Assembly (NCBI GenBank): GCA_019637075.1 | Contig: JAHBWI010000004.1 | Coordinates: forward strand, 310,001 to 374,000 | Length of the DNA: 64,000 bases | Reading direction: 5' to 3' | DNA from: Nitrospiraceae bacterium | Lineage (GTDB): Bacteria > Nitrospirota > Nitrospiria > Nitrospirales > Nitrospiraceae | Part shown: one piece after another, positions 25,558 to 34,871 of the stretch | Layout of the letters: the number at the start of each line of letters is the position of its first letter | Numbering within the stretch: position 1 is the first letter of the stretch | Notes under the pieces: model-generated | What the model was told of the DNA's origin: nothing | What the model saw: the letters and a program-made list of their open reading frames with translations, nothing else | Databases searched by the model: none | Made by a program: the position numbers and the translations under genes

Positions 25558-26889
25558 ATGACCGGATTCTGGGAATTCCTCAGCCGCGATATCGCATTAT
25601 TCGGCGGGCTTCACAGCCCGATGTTGAGCTGGCTCGGCTCCTGCGGCCTGGTGGTATTTTTCCTCTGGCATGTGACCAGGCTTACCGTAGGGGTGTCCGG
25701 CATCCAACGATGCTATCTGCGGGTGCATCCGACCCTGAGCGCGCTTGCCAAGGCGCGAAAGGGTCTGCAATCCGAGTGGCTGTCGATCGGGGCGCTGAGC
25801 GATCCGAAAAAACAGTCCAAGCAGGCGGTCGCCAGGCCCAACCGTATCGATTTGGATGATTTACAAGCTCTGGATGTGGCGGTCAGGCGAGAGCCTCTGT
25901 TGGAGCAGGCCTGGCTCCATTTCCGAAAGACGTTTGTCATTGAGCGGACCGCCTGGTTCATTGAACCTCGGGTGTTTGCGACGCGTCCCGCCGCGGAGTT
26001 TTTTCCCCGCGACTTGTTGAACAGCAAATTGAATTTGGCCTTCTACCACCAGTTCCCATCCCTCATCACCGGCATCGGTCTGCTGCTGACGTTTTTGGCG
26101 ATTCTCATCGGGCTCAGCAAGCTCCATGCGGACGGGTCGCAGATCGTCGGGATCCAGGGGTTGATCAACGGACTGGCCGGCAAGTTTCTCACGTCGATCG
26201 TCGGCTTGGTTTGTGCCAACCTCTTCGTGCTCCTGGAGAAATCAGCGTTCCACCGTCTGACAACGACCCAGCAGGAGTTCCTCACGATGGTGGATGAACT
26301 CTTCCCGCGCAAGACGATGGAACAGATGTTGGAGAATTTCACGCCAGCCGGGCAGGCACAGGCCTCGACGGTGGTGGCCAGCTCGGTCCCGACGGGAGAC
26401 CTGGCCGAGCGGTTGGCCGGAACGCTCAGCGACCGGTTGACACCGACTGTCTCGGCGCTGCGTGATGCGGTCGAAGGCCTGACCCGCTGGGAGCCGAGCA
26501 GTGGAAGCGGAAGCCAGGCGCGCTCGACGGAGGAGCTCACGCGCATCATGCAACAGACCATCGCGGCGCCGATTTTGGAACTGAACCACGCGATTCAGGC
26601 GCTGTCGCGGTCGGTGGAGGAACTGAAGCTGGACCGCGAGGGGAAGCCTAGGCCCCATCGCTCGGCGGCTGCTCCGCGTCAGGATGCTCGGAGCTTCGAT
26701 GAGAGTCGGCGGCCCATGCCGGAGGAAATGGTCACGATGGAGTCGATACAGGCGATGGAGCCGATCGAGTCCGCCGAGCCGGTGGTAGTTGGTCAGGGCG
26801 CCGGCGAGCAAGAGGCGGACGAGGGCATGATGGGGTTGCGCTGGTTTGCCAATTGGCGACAGGGGATCGAAGCGAAGGGGGCGGTCTGA
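25558..26889 (+). CDS. ZorA-like MotA/TolQ/ExbB membrane protein
   Basis: A 443-residue inner-membrane protein. Membrane helices are around residues 24-46, 163-185 (FPSLITGIGLLLTFLAILIG) and 195-223, which is the MotA/ExbB channel topology. A ~220-residue cytoplasmic tail follows, with a TerA-like Ser/Ala-rich stretch and a predicted coiled coil (ELNHAIQALSRSVEELKLD). This matches ZorA of the Zorya anti-phage system better than flagellar MotA or TolQ, because of the long tail and the P-S-L-x-T-G-x-G-L-L-x-T-F segment. The start at 25558 is chosen for the strong GGGGGAGGA. The stop is one base before the ZorB-like start. Confidence 0.7.
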   Translation: MTGFWEFLSRDIALFGGLHSPMLSWLGSCGLVVFFLWHVTRLTVGVSGIQRCYLRVHPTLSALAKARKGLQSEWLSIGALSDPKKQSKQAVARPNRIDLDDLQALDVAVRREPLLEQAWLHFRKTFVIERTAWFIEPRVFATRPAAEFFPRDLLNSKLNLAFYHQFPSLITGIGLLLTFLAILIGLSKLHADGSQIVGIQGLINGLAGKFLTSIVGLVCANLFVLLEKSAFHRLTTTQQEFLTMVDELFPRKTMEQMLENFTPAGQAQASTVVASSVPTGDLAERLAGTLSDRLTPTVSALRDAVEGLTRWEPSSGSGSQARSTEELTRIMQQTIAAPILELNHAIQALSRSVEELKLDREGKPRPHRSAAAPRQDARSFDESRRPMPEEMVTMESIQAMEPIESAEPVVVGQGAGEQEADEGMMGLRWFANWRQGIEAKGAV

Positions 26890-26890
26890 C

Positions 26891-27643
26891 ATGAAACGAC
26901 CTCTGCAATCGGAATCGGGGGAAGGGACGTCGGTCCTGACTGTCGGCATCACGGATCTGATGACGTCCCTCGCGGTCATCTTCATCCTCCTGTTTACGGC
27001 GTACGTGACGAAAGTGTCGGAAACCGAGTCTCAAGCCAAGGTCCAGGTGCCGGAGCCGGTACCGGAACGGAAAACGGCGCGGGCCATGGCGGAAGACATT
27101 AAAGGACAACTTCGGGACCATTTTCAGCGCTTCGACCTCTCGTTGGATGCGGACCCGGCCGATCCGAACGTTCTGCGGATCGTGGTTCCGGAGCAACTGC
27201 TGAATTTTGAATTTGGGAAGGGTACGCTCTCGTCCGTGGCCGACCGGTTCCTGGTCGAATCGATGCCGACCTATGCCGGGCTGCTGTGCGGCGCACTCAG
27301 GGAAAAAATTGATTCTCTGGTCATCGAGGGCCATACGGACGACCGAGGTTCCGACATCCACAACCTGCGATTGAGCCAAGAGCGGTCGCTCAATGTCATG
27401 GTGAAAAGCCTGCAAGTGATCGAAGAGCGAGTACCCTGGGCCTCCCGCTGCTTTCAGGAGAAAACGTCGGCGAGCGGTCGAGGCCGGCAGGACCTTGTGC
27501 TGGATGGAGCGCGGATGCCGGATCGGGACAAGAGCCGGCGAGTAGTCTTCAAGATCCGACTCAGGGCCGGCGAAGCCGCGCCGGAGTTGGAACGGATGAC
27601 GGCAGCCAAACCGATGGCCCACGCCGTGTCGCGCCAGTTCTAA
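26891..27643 (+). CDS. ZorB-like OmpA/MotB-type protein
   Basis: A 250-residue partner of the upstream motor protein. The N-terminal membrane helix contains the ion-binding candidate Asp22 (VGITDLMTSLAVIFILLF), as in MotB, TolR and ZorB. After a linker comes an OmpA-like peptidoglycan-binding domain: LNFEFGKGTL, LVIEGHTDDRGSD and NLRLSQERSLNVM, where the Asp and Arg contact diaminopimelate. Together the pair would form an ion-driven, cell-wall-anchored motor. ZorC, ZorD and ZorE effectors are missing. The 3' end overlaps a convergent gene by four bases. Confidence 0.7.
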   Translation: MKRPLQSESGEGTSVLTVGITDLMTSLAVIFILLFTAYVTKVSETESQAKVQVPEPVPERKTARAMAEDIKGQLRDHFQRFDLSLDADPADPNVLRIVVPEQLLNFEFGKGTLSSVADRFLVESMPTYAGLLCGALREKIDSLVIEGHTDDRGSDIHNLRLSQERSLNVMVKSLQVIEERVPWASRCFQEKTSASGRGRQDLVLDGARMPDRDKSRRVVFKIRLRAGEAAPELERMTAAKPMAHAVSRQF

Positions 27644-28419
27644 TCCGCATTCTTTGCACAACGAAACCCGACATCGTTTCGGCGGGCATTGGGGGCATAG
27701 GCAGCACGGTTTGCCGCTCTGATCGCCCGTGAGTCGTTATTCCAAGCCCCTCCTCGCAGAACTCGTAAGGGGCCGGCAGCGGGCCCCGGCGGATTGTTGC
27801 GTGGTGCGGATTGGTAATAGGCCTGGTCGTACCAGTCAGCGACCCATTCCCATAGGCTCCCGGCCATATCGTAGACGCCATACGGACTTTTCCCCCGCTC
27901 GTAACGGGCGGCCCGTGCGAGCGAGTCGTATCCGACCCACTTGGTTTGCCCTGCATTCACGTGCGCCTTGGTCGGATGTTCTTCACCCCAGGGATAGGTT
28001 CGGCCGTCCGTACCTCTTGCGGCCTTCTCCCACTCGGCTTCGGTCGGAAGCCGTCCGCCTCTCCACCGGCAGTATTCCCGGGCATCGAACCAGTCGATCC
28101 CGACGACCGGCTTATTCCCGTGGCTGCTCTCCCGCGCCTCGTGCCATTTGAAGGGTGGATCGGCGTGCTCAAGCCTCAGAAAGTCCGCGTACTGTGAAAC
28201 CGTGACCTCGGTTCGGTCGATGTAAAAACTGTCGAGCGACACCTGATGCATCGGGCGCTCGTCATCTTCTCCCTTATCGCTCCCCATCGTGAAGGCGCCG
28301 GATGGAATCAGGACCATCCCGGATCGGCCATCAGGGGGCAGGATATCGGTCTGGGCTTCACTGGTCGAAAGGAACAACGTCAGCAGCAGCGCGAGAGCGT
28401 GACGAATTGGCCGGCGCAT
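27640..28419 (-). CDS. SUMF1/FGE-like secreted protein
   Basis: A 259-residue protein with a signal peptide (RHALALLLTLFLSTSEA) and a formylglycine-generating-enzyme-like domain. Conserved segments are MVLIPSGAFTMGSD, YIDRTEVTVSQYADF, PVVGIDWFDAREYCRWRGGRLPTEAEWE, AARGTDGRTYPWG and RGGAWNNDSRAIRAANRAA, ending in VGFRC. The paired cysteines that bind copper and catalyse in true FGEs are replaced (AWNNDSRAI has no Cys), so it is likely a non-catalytic or differently active family member, as many secreted C-type-lectin-fold relatives are. It converges on the ZorB-like gene with a four-base overlap. Confidence 0.85.
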   Translation of the reverse strand: MRRPIRHALALLLTLFLSTSEAQTDILPPDGRSGMVLIPSGAFTMGSDKGEDDERPMHQVSLDSFYIDRTEVTVSQYADFLRLEHADPPFKWHEARESSHGNKPVVGIDWFDAREYCRWRGGRLPTEAEWEKAARGTDGRTYPWGEEHPTKAHVNAGQTKWVGYDSLARAARYERGKSPYGVYDMAGSLWEWVADWYDQAYYQSAPRNNPPGPAAGPLRVLRGGAWNNDSRAIRAANRAAYAPNARRNDVGFRCAKNAD

Positions 28420-28480
28420 CGAGTTATTGTACTCGATCCTCCCCGGGAGGCAATCGGAGGGTTGGCGGACAGGGATGCGG

Positions 28481-28810
28481 CTACTTCAGCAGGTGGTCGT
28501 TGATCAGAGCGGCAAGTTCCGCCGGCTCGACGACACCTTCACGGGTCAACAACAGCTTCCCGTGCGCAAAGAAATGCGTCGTGGGGTAGGTTTCGAACGT
28601 ATGGGATTTCTTGATCTCGCGGCAGCGACCAGGCACATGCATCTTCGCCTTGCCGACCTTGATAGTGGGGAACTTAGCGGCGGTTTCTTCCAAAATGGGA
28701 TCGTATTGCTTGCAGGGCTCGCATGTCGCCAGGCCATAGGCGACGACGGCTCCGGCGCTCTCGGTAAATTCTTTGTAGTTTTCGTCCCTGACGTCTTCGA
28801 CGGTACCCAT
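28481..28810 (-). CDS. Thioredoxin-like protein with CEPC motif
   Basis: A 109-residue thioredoxin-fold protein. The active-site tetrad is C-E-P-C (ATCEPCKQYDP), differing from CGPC, and the cis-Pro loop is FETYPTTHFF. No signal peptide, so it is cytoplasmic. It lies near a peroxiredoxin on the same strand (about 95 bases apart) and may be its reductant; that is inference from context. A CREIKK segment holds an extra Cys. Confidence 0.82.
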   Translation of the reverse strand: MGTVEDVRDENYKEFTESAGAVVAYGLATCEPCKQYDPILEETAAKFPTIKVGKAKMHVPGRCREIKKSHTFETYPTTHFFAHGKLLLTREGVVEPAELAALINDHLLK

Positions 28811-28904
28811 CTATATTTTCCCGCTGGCAGATTGTCCCGCGTATGCTGTGTAAAGGATCGTCGGGACCGGAAAGTCGATACTTCCCGGTCCCGATGACTT
28901 CGGT

Positions 28905-29375
28905 CTATCCGAGCTTTTGCAATGCCGCGAGAATGTCCTTGTCTTCCCGCGCCACCTTGATCTCCTGCACCTTCACGTAGGCGACCTTGCCGTTCTTATC
29001 GATGATGACGGTCGCGCGCTTGGAGCAGTTCAGCGGTTCGAAATACAGGCCGTAGGCCTTGCTCACCGTGCGATGCATGTCGGCCAGCAACCGATGCTTG
29101 AGGTCGAGCGAGTCGGCCCAAGCCTTGTGTGAAAAGAAGCTGTCGCAGCTCACGCCGAAGACTTCGGCATTGGCACCCTGGAACTTGGGGAAGTCGTCGG
29201 TCAGACACTTGTTCTCACCCTGGCAGACCGGGCTCCAGTCGAGCGGATAGAAGCAGAGCACGACGTTCTTCTTGCCCTTGAACTCGCTCAGCTTCACGTC
29301 TTTCTGATCCTGATCTTTTAACGTAAAATCCGGCGCGGCATCGCCGACTTTAATTTCTGCAGCCACATCACCCAT
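28905..29375 (-). CDS. Peroxiredoxin (AhpC/TSA family)
   Basis: A 156-residue thiol peroxidase. The peroxidatic Cys is in [11 protein letters not shown] (PxxxxC variant with Thr replaced by Ser/Pro), preceded by VVLCFYPL. The segments [14 protein letters not shown] and [14 protein letters not shown] are AhpC/TSA signatures. A possible resolving Cys is in [13 protein letters not shown]. Length suits a one- or atypical two-Cys enzyme. The upstream thioredoxin-like gene is a likely redox partner. Confidence 0.9.
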   Translation of the reverse strand: MGDVAAEIKVGDAAPDFTLKDQDQKDVKLSEFKGKKNVVLCFYPLDWSPVCQGENKCLTDDFPKFQGANAEVFGVSCDSFFSHKAWADSLDLKHRLLADMHRTVSKAYGLYFEPLNCSKRATVIIDKNGKVAYVKVQEIKVAREDKDILAALQKLG

Positions 29376-29538
29376 CGGAATCCTCCCTGCTAGGTTAGGT
29401 CACTAAGAGGTACGCGGAGTACCAAGCGAGTCTCGTGGTATCACGCCCGGAAAAACCTTGTCAACGGGGCCAGAAGACCTAGCGCGATATCGAAAAATTC
29501 TGTAACTGGCTGGAAAGACGGGGAGAAACGGAGAGCGT

Positions 29539-30285
29539 TCAGGTCGCGATCTGACGGAAGCTGGTCATTCGGCCGGTCGGCGCAGCAGTGCGGTGTTTGA
29601 CGAAACGAACCGTCTGGGCCAGGGTCGGCAAATCGAGGGCGTTGCCGACTTTTGGGTTCTGCCCCGACCGCAAGACCCCATTGCTGGTCTCCGTGAGTAA
29701 CTCGATGGCATCCAAGGCAGGCAGCCCGCGTGGACGGAGCAGTTCAATCTCATCCAGGCCGAATTTGCTCATGCCCAAGGTGTAGAACCACTCAAACGCC
29801 GGGTCTTCCGCCTCGGTGTGGTGCACGGAGACGTGGTCCTGTCCTTGAAAGGCCGTCAGCGGCCGATCGCTCCAGTCAGAGGGATTGAGGTACTGTTGTG
29901 CAACGACGTCGAATGCCGTGCCCTGCGTCAGCAGCGTCATTCCGCGTGCGACTCGTGCGGCGAACAGCACGGTGTCGAGGACCATGCCGGGCGTCGTTCC
30001 GGCCGGTGAGACGACCGTGAGCGCCTCGTGATCCCAGGTCAGCACCTCCTGCCACCTCGCGGCCTCCGATTCGGGCATGCGCATGAGTAATCGGGCGTGC
30101 CAGGGCCCATGGCTGAGCGCGGAGCTGTTGCCCGGCTCGCCGGGGGCCGCGTTCAGCGGGCCCCCGTATTCCAAGTCGTACCAGATTTTCAGCTCATCGA
30201 GCGACGGGGCGGAGTAGCGGTAGCCGATCAGGTAAAGCGGTGGTTTCGATGGGGAAGGTTTCGGCGCTTTCTTCCGAATCTTCAT
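29539..30285 (-). CDS. Hypothetical protein downstream of typA
   Basis: A 248-residue soluble protein. It begins MKIRKKAPKPSPSK (start chosen at 30285 because the longer reading is a short tail without support) followed by LYLIGYRYSAPSLDELKIW. Other stretches are HGPWHARLLMRMPESEAARW, LDTVLFAARVARGMTLLTQG and EWFYTLGMSKFGLDEIELLRP. The length and pattern suggest a two-domain alpha/beta protein, but I recognise no family. It is probably co-transcribed with typA (39 bases). Confidence 0.6.
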   Translation of the reverse strand: MKIRKKAPKPSPSKPPLYLIGYRYSAPSLDELKIWYDLEYGGPLNAAPGEPGNSSALSHGPWHARLLMRMPESEAARWQEVLTWDHEALTVVSPAGTTPGMVLDTVLFAARVARGMTLLTQGTAFDVVAQQYLNPSDWSDRPLTAFQGQDHVSVHHTEAEDPAFEWFYTLGMSKFGLDEIELLRPRGLPALDAIELLTETSNGVLRSGQNPKVGNALDLPTLAQTVRFVKHRTAAPTGRMTSFRQIAT

Positions 30286-30323
30286 GTCGGCCGCCCACAG
30301 GCGGGTGCACTGCAATCCTGCGG

Positions 30324-32210
30324 CTACTTGCCGCTCTTTTTGGCTTTCCGGCGATCTTCCGGGTTCAACATCCGCTTCCGCAAACGGAGGTTCTTCGGCG
30401 TGACTTCGACGAGTTCGTCTTGACCGATGTATTCCATGGCAAATTCGAGCGTCATTTCGCGCGGGGGTGTGAGCACCAGCGCTTCGTCGGAGCCGGCCGC
30501 GCGCATGTTGGTGAGCTGCTTCTGTTTGCAGACGTTGACGTCCAGGTCTTCGTCGCGGCTGTTTTGCCCCACGACCATGCCCTGATAGACCTCCACGCCC
30601 GGGCCGATAAATAACTCGCCACGCTCCTGCGTCATGAACAGCGCATAGGCGGTGCTGGTTCCGGCTTCGAAGGCCACCAACGACCCGTGCGGAGCGACGA
30701 GCAAGGCTTTTTCGTCCGCTGCCGCATAACCTGAAAACACGTGGTGCAGAATCACGGTGCCGCGAGTCTTGGCCAACAGGATGTTCTTCAAGCCGATGAT
30801 GCCGCGGGTGGGGATATGGTACTCGATGTGCATTTCGCTGGCGCTGCCTTCCGAATGCGCCAGCTTCATGTGTCGCAGTTCGCCCCGGCGCTTGCCGATT
30901 TCTTCGATGACCGGTCCCTGGTATTCCGACGGGACTTGGACGGTGAGTTCCTCATACGGCTCGGTGACGGTGTCGCCGTCCCGATGGAGAATAACTTCCG
31001 GTTGCGAAATTTGCAGTTCGTAGCCCTCGCGACGCATCTGTTCGATGAGGACTCCGAGATGGAGTTCGCCCCGGCCCGCCACGAGGAAGCGATCCGCACT
31101 GTCGGTCTCCTGCACGCGAAGCGAGACGTTGGTCTCGAGTTCCTTGAAGAGCCGCTCGCGAAGGTGGCGCGACGTGAGATATTTCCCTTCGCGTCCGGCA
31201 AAGGGGCTGTTATTCACCGAAAACGTCATCTGAACGGTCGGTTCGTCGATGGTCACGCGCGGGAGTCCTGATGGGCTGGCTGCGTCCGCGATCGTATCGC
31301 CGATATTGACCTCGTCGAGCCCGGCGACGGCCACGATCTCGCCGGCCTCCGCCTCTTCCACGTCCGTGCGATCAAGCCCGGAGAAAACCGACAGGTCGGA
31401 AACGCGCCCCTGGACGAGTCCGCCGTCCTTCACGATGGTGACGACCTGCTGGCGACGAGAGAGTGAGCCAGACTGGATCTTGCCGATGCCCATTTTCCCC
31501 TTATAAGAGTCGTAGGCCAAGGCCAGCACGAGCATTTGCAGGGGGGCCTCCCGGCTGATGGCGGGAGCGGGAATCTTGTCGAGAATCGTATCGAGCAGCG
31601 GCGTGATTTCGGTGCCGGGTTTGTTGATGTCGAGCGTGGCGATGCCCTTGATGGCTGCCGCGTAGACGATGGGAAAATCCAATTGCTCGTCGGTCGCGCC
31701 GAGGTGGACGAACAGATCGAACGTCCGGTTCACCACGTCGTCGATGACGGCATCGGGGCGGTCGATCTTGTTGATGACCACGATGGCCTTATGGCCCAGC
31801 GCCAGGGCCTTTCTCAGCACGAAGGTCGTTTGGGGCATGGGCCCCTCTTTGGCGTCCACGAGCAGCAGCACGCCGTCGACCATGCGGAGCGTTCGCTCGA
31901 CTTCGCCGCCGAAGTCGGCGTGACCCGGCGTGTCGACGATGTTGATCTTCACATCCTTATAGGTGACGCTCGCGTTCTTGGCGCGGATGGTGATGCCGCG
32001 TTCCCGCTCCTGGTCCATGGAGTCCATGATACGCTCGCCCATGTCTTCGATCTTGCGATGGACGCGGGTCTGGCGCAGCAGGGCATCGACGAGGGTGGTT
32101 TTCCCATGGTCGACGTGCGCGATGATGGCGATGTTGCGAATGTCGGTCCGACGCCCTTGCGGAGCGCGCAGACCATGAGCGGTTGTCGACGTACTGTTCT
32201 CCTGTCCCAT
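30324..32210 (-). CDS. typA: Ribosome-associated GTPase TypA/BipA
   Basis: A 628-residue translational GTPase, close to the usual ~610. G1 IIAHVDHGKTTLVDALLRQ, G2 within ERERGITI, G3 DTPGHADFGGEVER and G4 NKIDRP are intact, followed by EF-G-like domains II, III and V and the BipA-specific C-terminal domain (EYIGQDELVEVTPKNLRLRKR). It binds the 70S ribosome and helps 50S assembly under stress. I start at 32210 (MGQENST), 26 bases beyond a terminator-like leader hairpin described separately. Confidence 0.94.
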   Translation of the reverse strand: MGQENSTSTTAHGLRAPQGRRTDIRNIAIIAHVDHGKTTLVDALLRQTRVHRKIEDMGERIMDSMDQERERGITIRAKNASVTYKDVKINIVDTPGHADFGGEVERTLRMVDGVLLLVDAKEGPMPQTTFVLRKALALGHKAIVVINKIDRPDAVIDDVVNRTFDLFVHLGATDEQLDFPIVYAAAIKGIATLDINKPGTEITPLLDTILDKIPAPAISREAPLQMLVLALAYDSYKGKMGIGKIQSGSLSRRQQVVTIVKDGGLVQGRVSDLSVFSGLDRTDVEEAEAGEIVAVAGLDEVNIGDTIADAASPSGLPRVTIDEPTVQMTFSVNNSPFAGREGKYLTSRHLRERLFKELETNVSLRVQETDSADRFLVAGRGELHLGVLIEQMRREGYELQISQPEVILHRDGDTVTEPYEELTVQVPSEYQGPVIEEIGKRRGELRHMKLAHSEGSASEMHIEYHIPTRGIIGLKNILLAKTRGTVILHHVFSGYAAADEKALLVAPHGSLVAFEAGTSTAYALFMTQERGELFIGPGVEVYQGMVVGQNSRDEDLDVNVCKQKQLTNMRAAGSDEALVLTPPREMTLEFAMEYIGQDELVEVTPKNLRLRKRMLNPEDRRKAKKSGK

Positions 32211-32235
32211 GGTATTCCAGTGCTGTGAACGTGGC

Positions 32236-32265
32236 AAAAAAAAGACGCCTTCGTAGGAAGGCGTC
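32236..32265 (-). terminator. Terminator-like hairpin in the typA leader
   Basis: Read on the minus strand: a 9-bp GACGCCTTC/GAAGGCGTC stem with a 4-base loop, followed by eight T residues. It sits 26 bases before the typA start codon. The only gene to its right is divergent, so it cannot end an upstream minus-strand gene; it is either an attenuator, the end of a small RNA, or a residual element. Confidence 0.65.
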
Positions 32266-32275
32266 ATGGCACTGC

Positions 32276-32305
32276 AGTATACCTGAATGTCCGCATGTCC
32301 CACAA
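32276..32305 (-). promoter_or_regulatory. Candidate typA promoter
   Basis: On the minus strand, TTGTGG (32300-32305), an 18-base spacer and TATACT (32276-32281). A start about seven bases later falls just before the leader hairpin, making that hairpin the first structure in the transcript. Confidence 0.45.
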
Positions 32306-32438
32306 GTCGACGCGCAATTTCGCGACGGCCTGTAACTCATTGATGAAATGGAAGCTTGCTTGAGTTTATCGCACATGCATTGTATGGTGTACGAGACGCT
32401 GTTCGATATCTTCCCCCCGAGTATCATTATCCGACTGC

Positions 32439-34826
32439 ATGCCCGAACTGGATCACCTACTCGATAAGCCGGAGAAGCCGCGCCGGCGATGGCGCTGGTG
32501 GAAAATCACCCTGATCGTCGCGGTGTTGGGCCTCCTTCTGGGGGGCGGCGGCACGGCCGGCGTGCTCTACTACTTCTCCCAAGACTTGCCCTCGCTCGAG
32601 CCTTTGCAGAACTATCAGCCGAGCCTCGTGACCCGGGTCTATTCCGATGACCGGCAGATCATCGGCCAGTTTTTCATCGAACGCCGGTTTCTGAAACCTC
32701 TTCCCGAAATTCCCAAGAGCCTCACACAGGCGGTCATTGCGACCGAGGACACCCGGTTCTTTGAACATCCCGGTTTGGATATCGTGGGTATCCTGCGTGC
32801 GGCTGTGACGAATCTTCGGCATGGAGGGAAAAAGGTCGAGGGCGCCAGCACGATTACCCAACAGCTTGCGCGCTCATTGTTTCTGTCTGCCGATCGGACG
32901 TTCGACCGAAAGCTACGGGAATTGATCCTGGCCTATAAGATGGAGTTGGTGCTCTCGAAGGAGCAGATTCTCGAGATGTACCTCAACCAGATTTATTTCG
33001 GTCAGGGCGCCTATGGAGTGGCGGCGGCTGCGCAATCCTACTTCGGCAAAGACTTGGGCAATCTCACGCTGGCCGAATCCGCGTTTCTCGCCGGGCTTCC
33101 GAAGTCGCCGAGCCACTATTCTCCGTTCAAGGCCTATGACCGAGCGAAGAAGCGGCAGGAGCACGTGCTGGCCCGTATGGAGGACGCCGGTTTCATCAGC
33201 CCCGCTGACCGTGAACAGGCTGTTGCGGAGAAGTTGAACTTCCGTCGTCCCGGCAGCGAACACCTCGGCCCCTATTTCGTCGAATATATCCGCCAGCTCC
33301 TGGTCGCCAAGTTCGGCGAGACGATGGTGTACAAGGGTGGGCTGGAAGTGTTCACGACGCTCAACGTCGAGATGCAGAAGGCCGCCGAGGCCTCGGTGTT
33401 ACAGGGGTTGCGGGAGTTGGACAAGCGGCAAGGTTGGCGCGGTCCGGTCCGCACGGTCGATCTCACCACGCTGGAAACGCCGTCGCCCGATCCCACGCTC
33501 AAGTTGAAAGAAGGCGACATGATGGAAGGCGTCGTCCTCAAACTCGCCAAGGACCACGTACTGGTGCAGATCGGCGCAATGACGGGTCGGCTGGCGTACG
33601 AGGATTTTGCCTGGGTGACGAAGCGCCTTAAAGGGAAGGATCCAACCAAGGACGCCGTCCCGGTCAAGAACGTCAAACAGTTGCTGACCCCGGGCGACGT
33701 GATCGAAGTCGCGATCAAGAAGCTCGACAAGGATACCATCCATTTGCGGCTCGAACAGACGCCGGTGGTCGAAGGTGCGATGGTTGCGATCGACCCCAAG
33801 ACCGGTGCGATCCGTGCAATGGTCGGTGGGTATGATTTTGCGAGAAGCGAATACAACCGTGCGGTCTTGGCCCATCGGCAGCCGGGGTCGTCGTTCAAGC
33901 CGATTATCTACGCGACGGCGATGAACCAAGGGATGAGCCCTGCCACGGTGGTGCTCGATGCGCCGGTGGTCTACGAACAGGAAGAAGAGGACAAGACCTG
34001 GAAGCCCGAAAACTATGGCCGGCGGTTTCACGGGATGGTGAGTCTGCGAGAGGCCTTGATCCACTCGCACAACCTGGCCACGGTGCGGCTCCTGGACAAG
34101 GTAGGTATTCGCAACGTCATCGACTTCGCCCGTACAGTCGGAATCACGAGTCCGTTGGCAGCCGACCTGTCGCTGGCCTTGGGCTCATCCAGTGTCGGGA
34201 TGCTGGAGTTGGTGTCGGTCTACGGAGTTTTCGCCAATCAAGGGATGCGGGTGGAGCCCTATGCGATCGCCAGCGTTCAAGACAACAGCGCGCGCACGCT
34301 CGATCAGGCGGTGATTCAACCGAGGCAGGTTGTTTCCAAGGAAACGGCCTATTTGATCACGAATATGATGGAAGACGTAATTCAGCGTGGAACGGGGATT
34401 GCCGCGAAGGCCGTAATCGATCGGCCGGTCGCGGGAAAAACGGGTACCACGAACGATTACACGGATGCTTGGTTCATTGGGTCGACGCCGAACCTTGCAG
34501 CGGGCACCTGGGTGGGATTCGACGATCGTCGCCCCCTGGGCGAAACCGAGTCGGGCGCGCATGCGGCTCTGCCGATTTGGATCGGTTTCATGCGCGAGGC
34601 CTTGAAGCAGCTTCCCGTCGTGCCGTTCGAGATTCCCGATGGCGTGATGTTCGTGAAGGTCGATCCTTCCACTGCGCTGCTGAGCGATCAGGACGAACAG
34701 CAGGGCACGGTCGAACTGTTCACCAAAGGCACCGAACCCACCAAGAGCGTCGGCCCCAAACTGGACCCCACCGATTTTTATAAGCTGGACCAGATCCCAG
34801 ACAGCAGTGCGTCGTCAAACCCGTAG
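32439..34826 (+). CDS. mrcA: Penicillin-binding protein 1A
   Basis: A 795-residue class A PBP. A cytoplasmic basic start and membrane helix (residues ~23-47) precede the GT51 transglycosylase domain with Glu103 in ATEDTRFFEHPG and the EGASTITQQLARSLFL and LNQIYFGQGAYGV segments. After a linker with an ODA-like insert lies the transpeptidase: SSFK (Ser484), then SHN (HSHNLATVRL) and KTG (667-669) with TNDYTDAWFIG. It polymerises and cross-links peptidoglycan at the inner membrane. It is divergent from typA and monocistronic. Confidence 0.93.
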   Translation: MPELDHLLDKPEKPRRRWRWWKITLIVAVLGLLLGGGGTAGVLYYFSQDLPSLEPLQNYQPSLVTRVYSDDRQIIGQFFIERRFLKPLPEIPKSLTQAVIATEDTRFFEHPGLDIVGILRAAVTNLRHGGKKVEGASTITQQLARSLFLSADRTFDRKLRELILAYKMELVLSKEQILEMYLNQIYFGQGAYGVAAAAQSYFGKDLGNLTLAESAFLAGLPKSPSHYSPFKAYDRAKKRQEHVLARMEDAGFISPADREQAVAEKLNFRRPGSEHLGPYFVEYIRQLLVAKFGETMVYKGGLEVFTTLNVEMQKAAEASVLQGLRELDKRQGWRGPVRTVDLTTLETPSPDPTLKLKEGDMMEGVVLKLAKDHVLVQIGAMTGRLAYEDFAWVTKRLKGKDPTKDAVPVKNVKQLLTPGDVIEVAIKKLDKDTIHLRLEQTPVVEGAMVAIDPKTGAIRAMVGGYDFARSEYNRAVLAHRQPGSSFKPIIYATAMNQGMSPATVVLDAPVVYEQEEEDKTWKPENYGRRFHGMVSLREALIHSHNLATVRLLDKVGIRNVIDFARTVGITSPLAADLSLALGSSSVGMLELVSVYGVFANQGMRVEPYAIASVQDNSARTLDQAVIQPRQVVSKETAYLITNMMEDVIQRGTGIAAKAVIDRPVAGKTGTTNDYTDAWFIGSTPNLAAGTWVGFDDRRPLGETESGAHAALPIWIGFMREALKQLPVVPFEIPDGVMFVKVDPSTALLSDQDEQQGTVELFTKGTEPTKSVGPKLDPTDFYKLDQIPDSSASSNP

Positions 34827-34871
34827 GTGATTTCAAGATTACGTAAACGATGAGTGGTGGGGCGTGCGGCC

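Noticed and set aside
30757-32228. Several plus-strand frames inside typA
   Set aside because: Shadows of a highly conserved GTPase gene.
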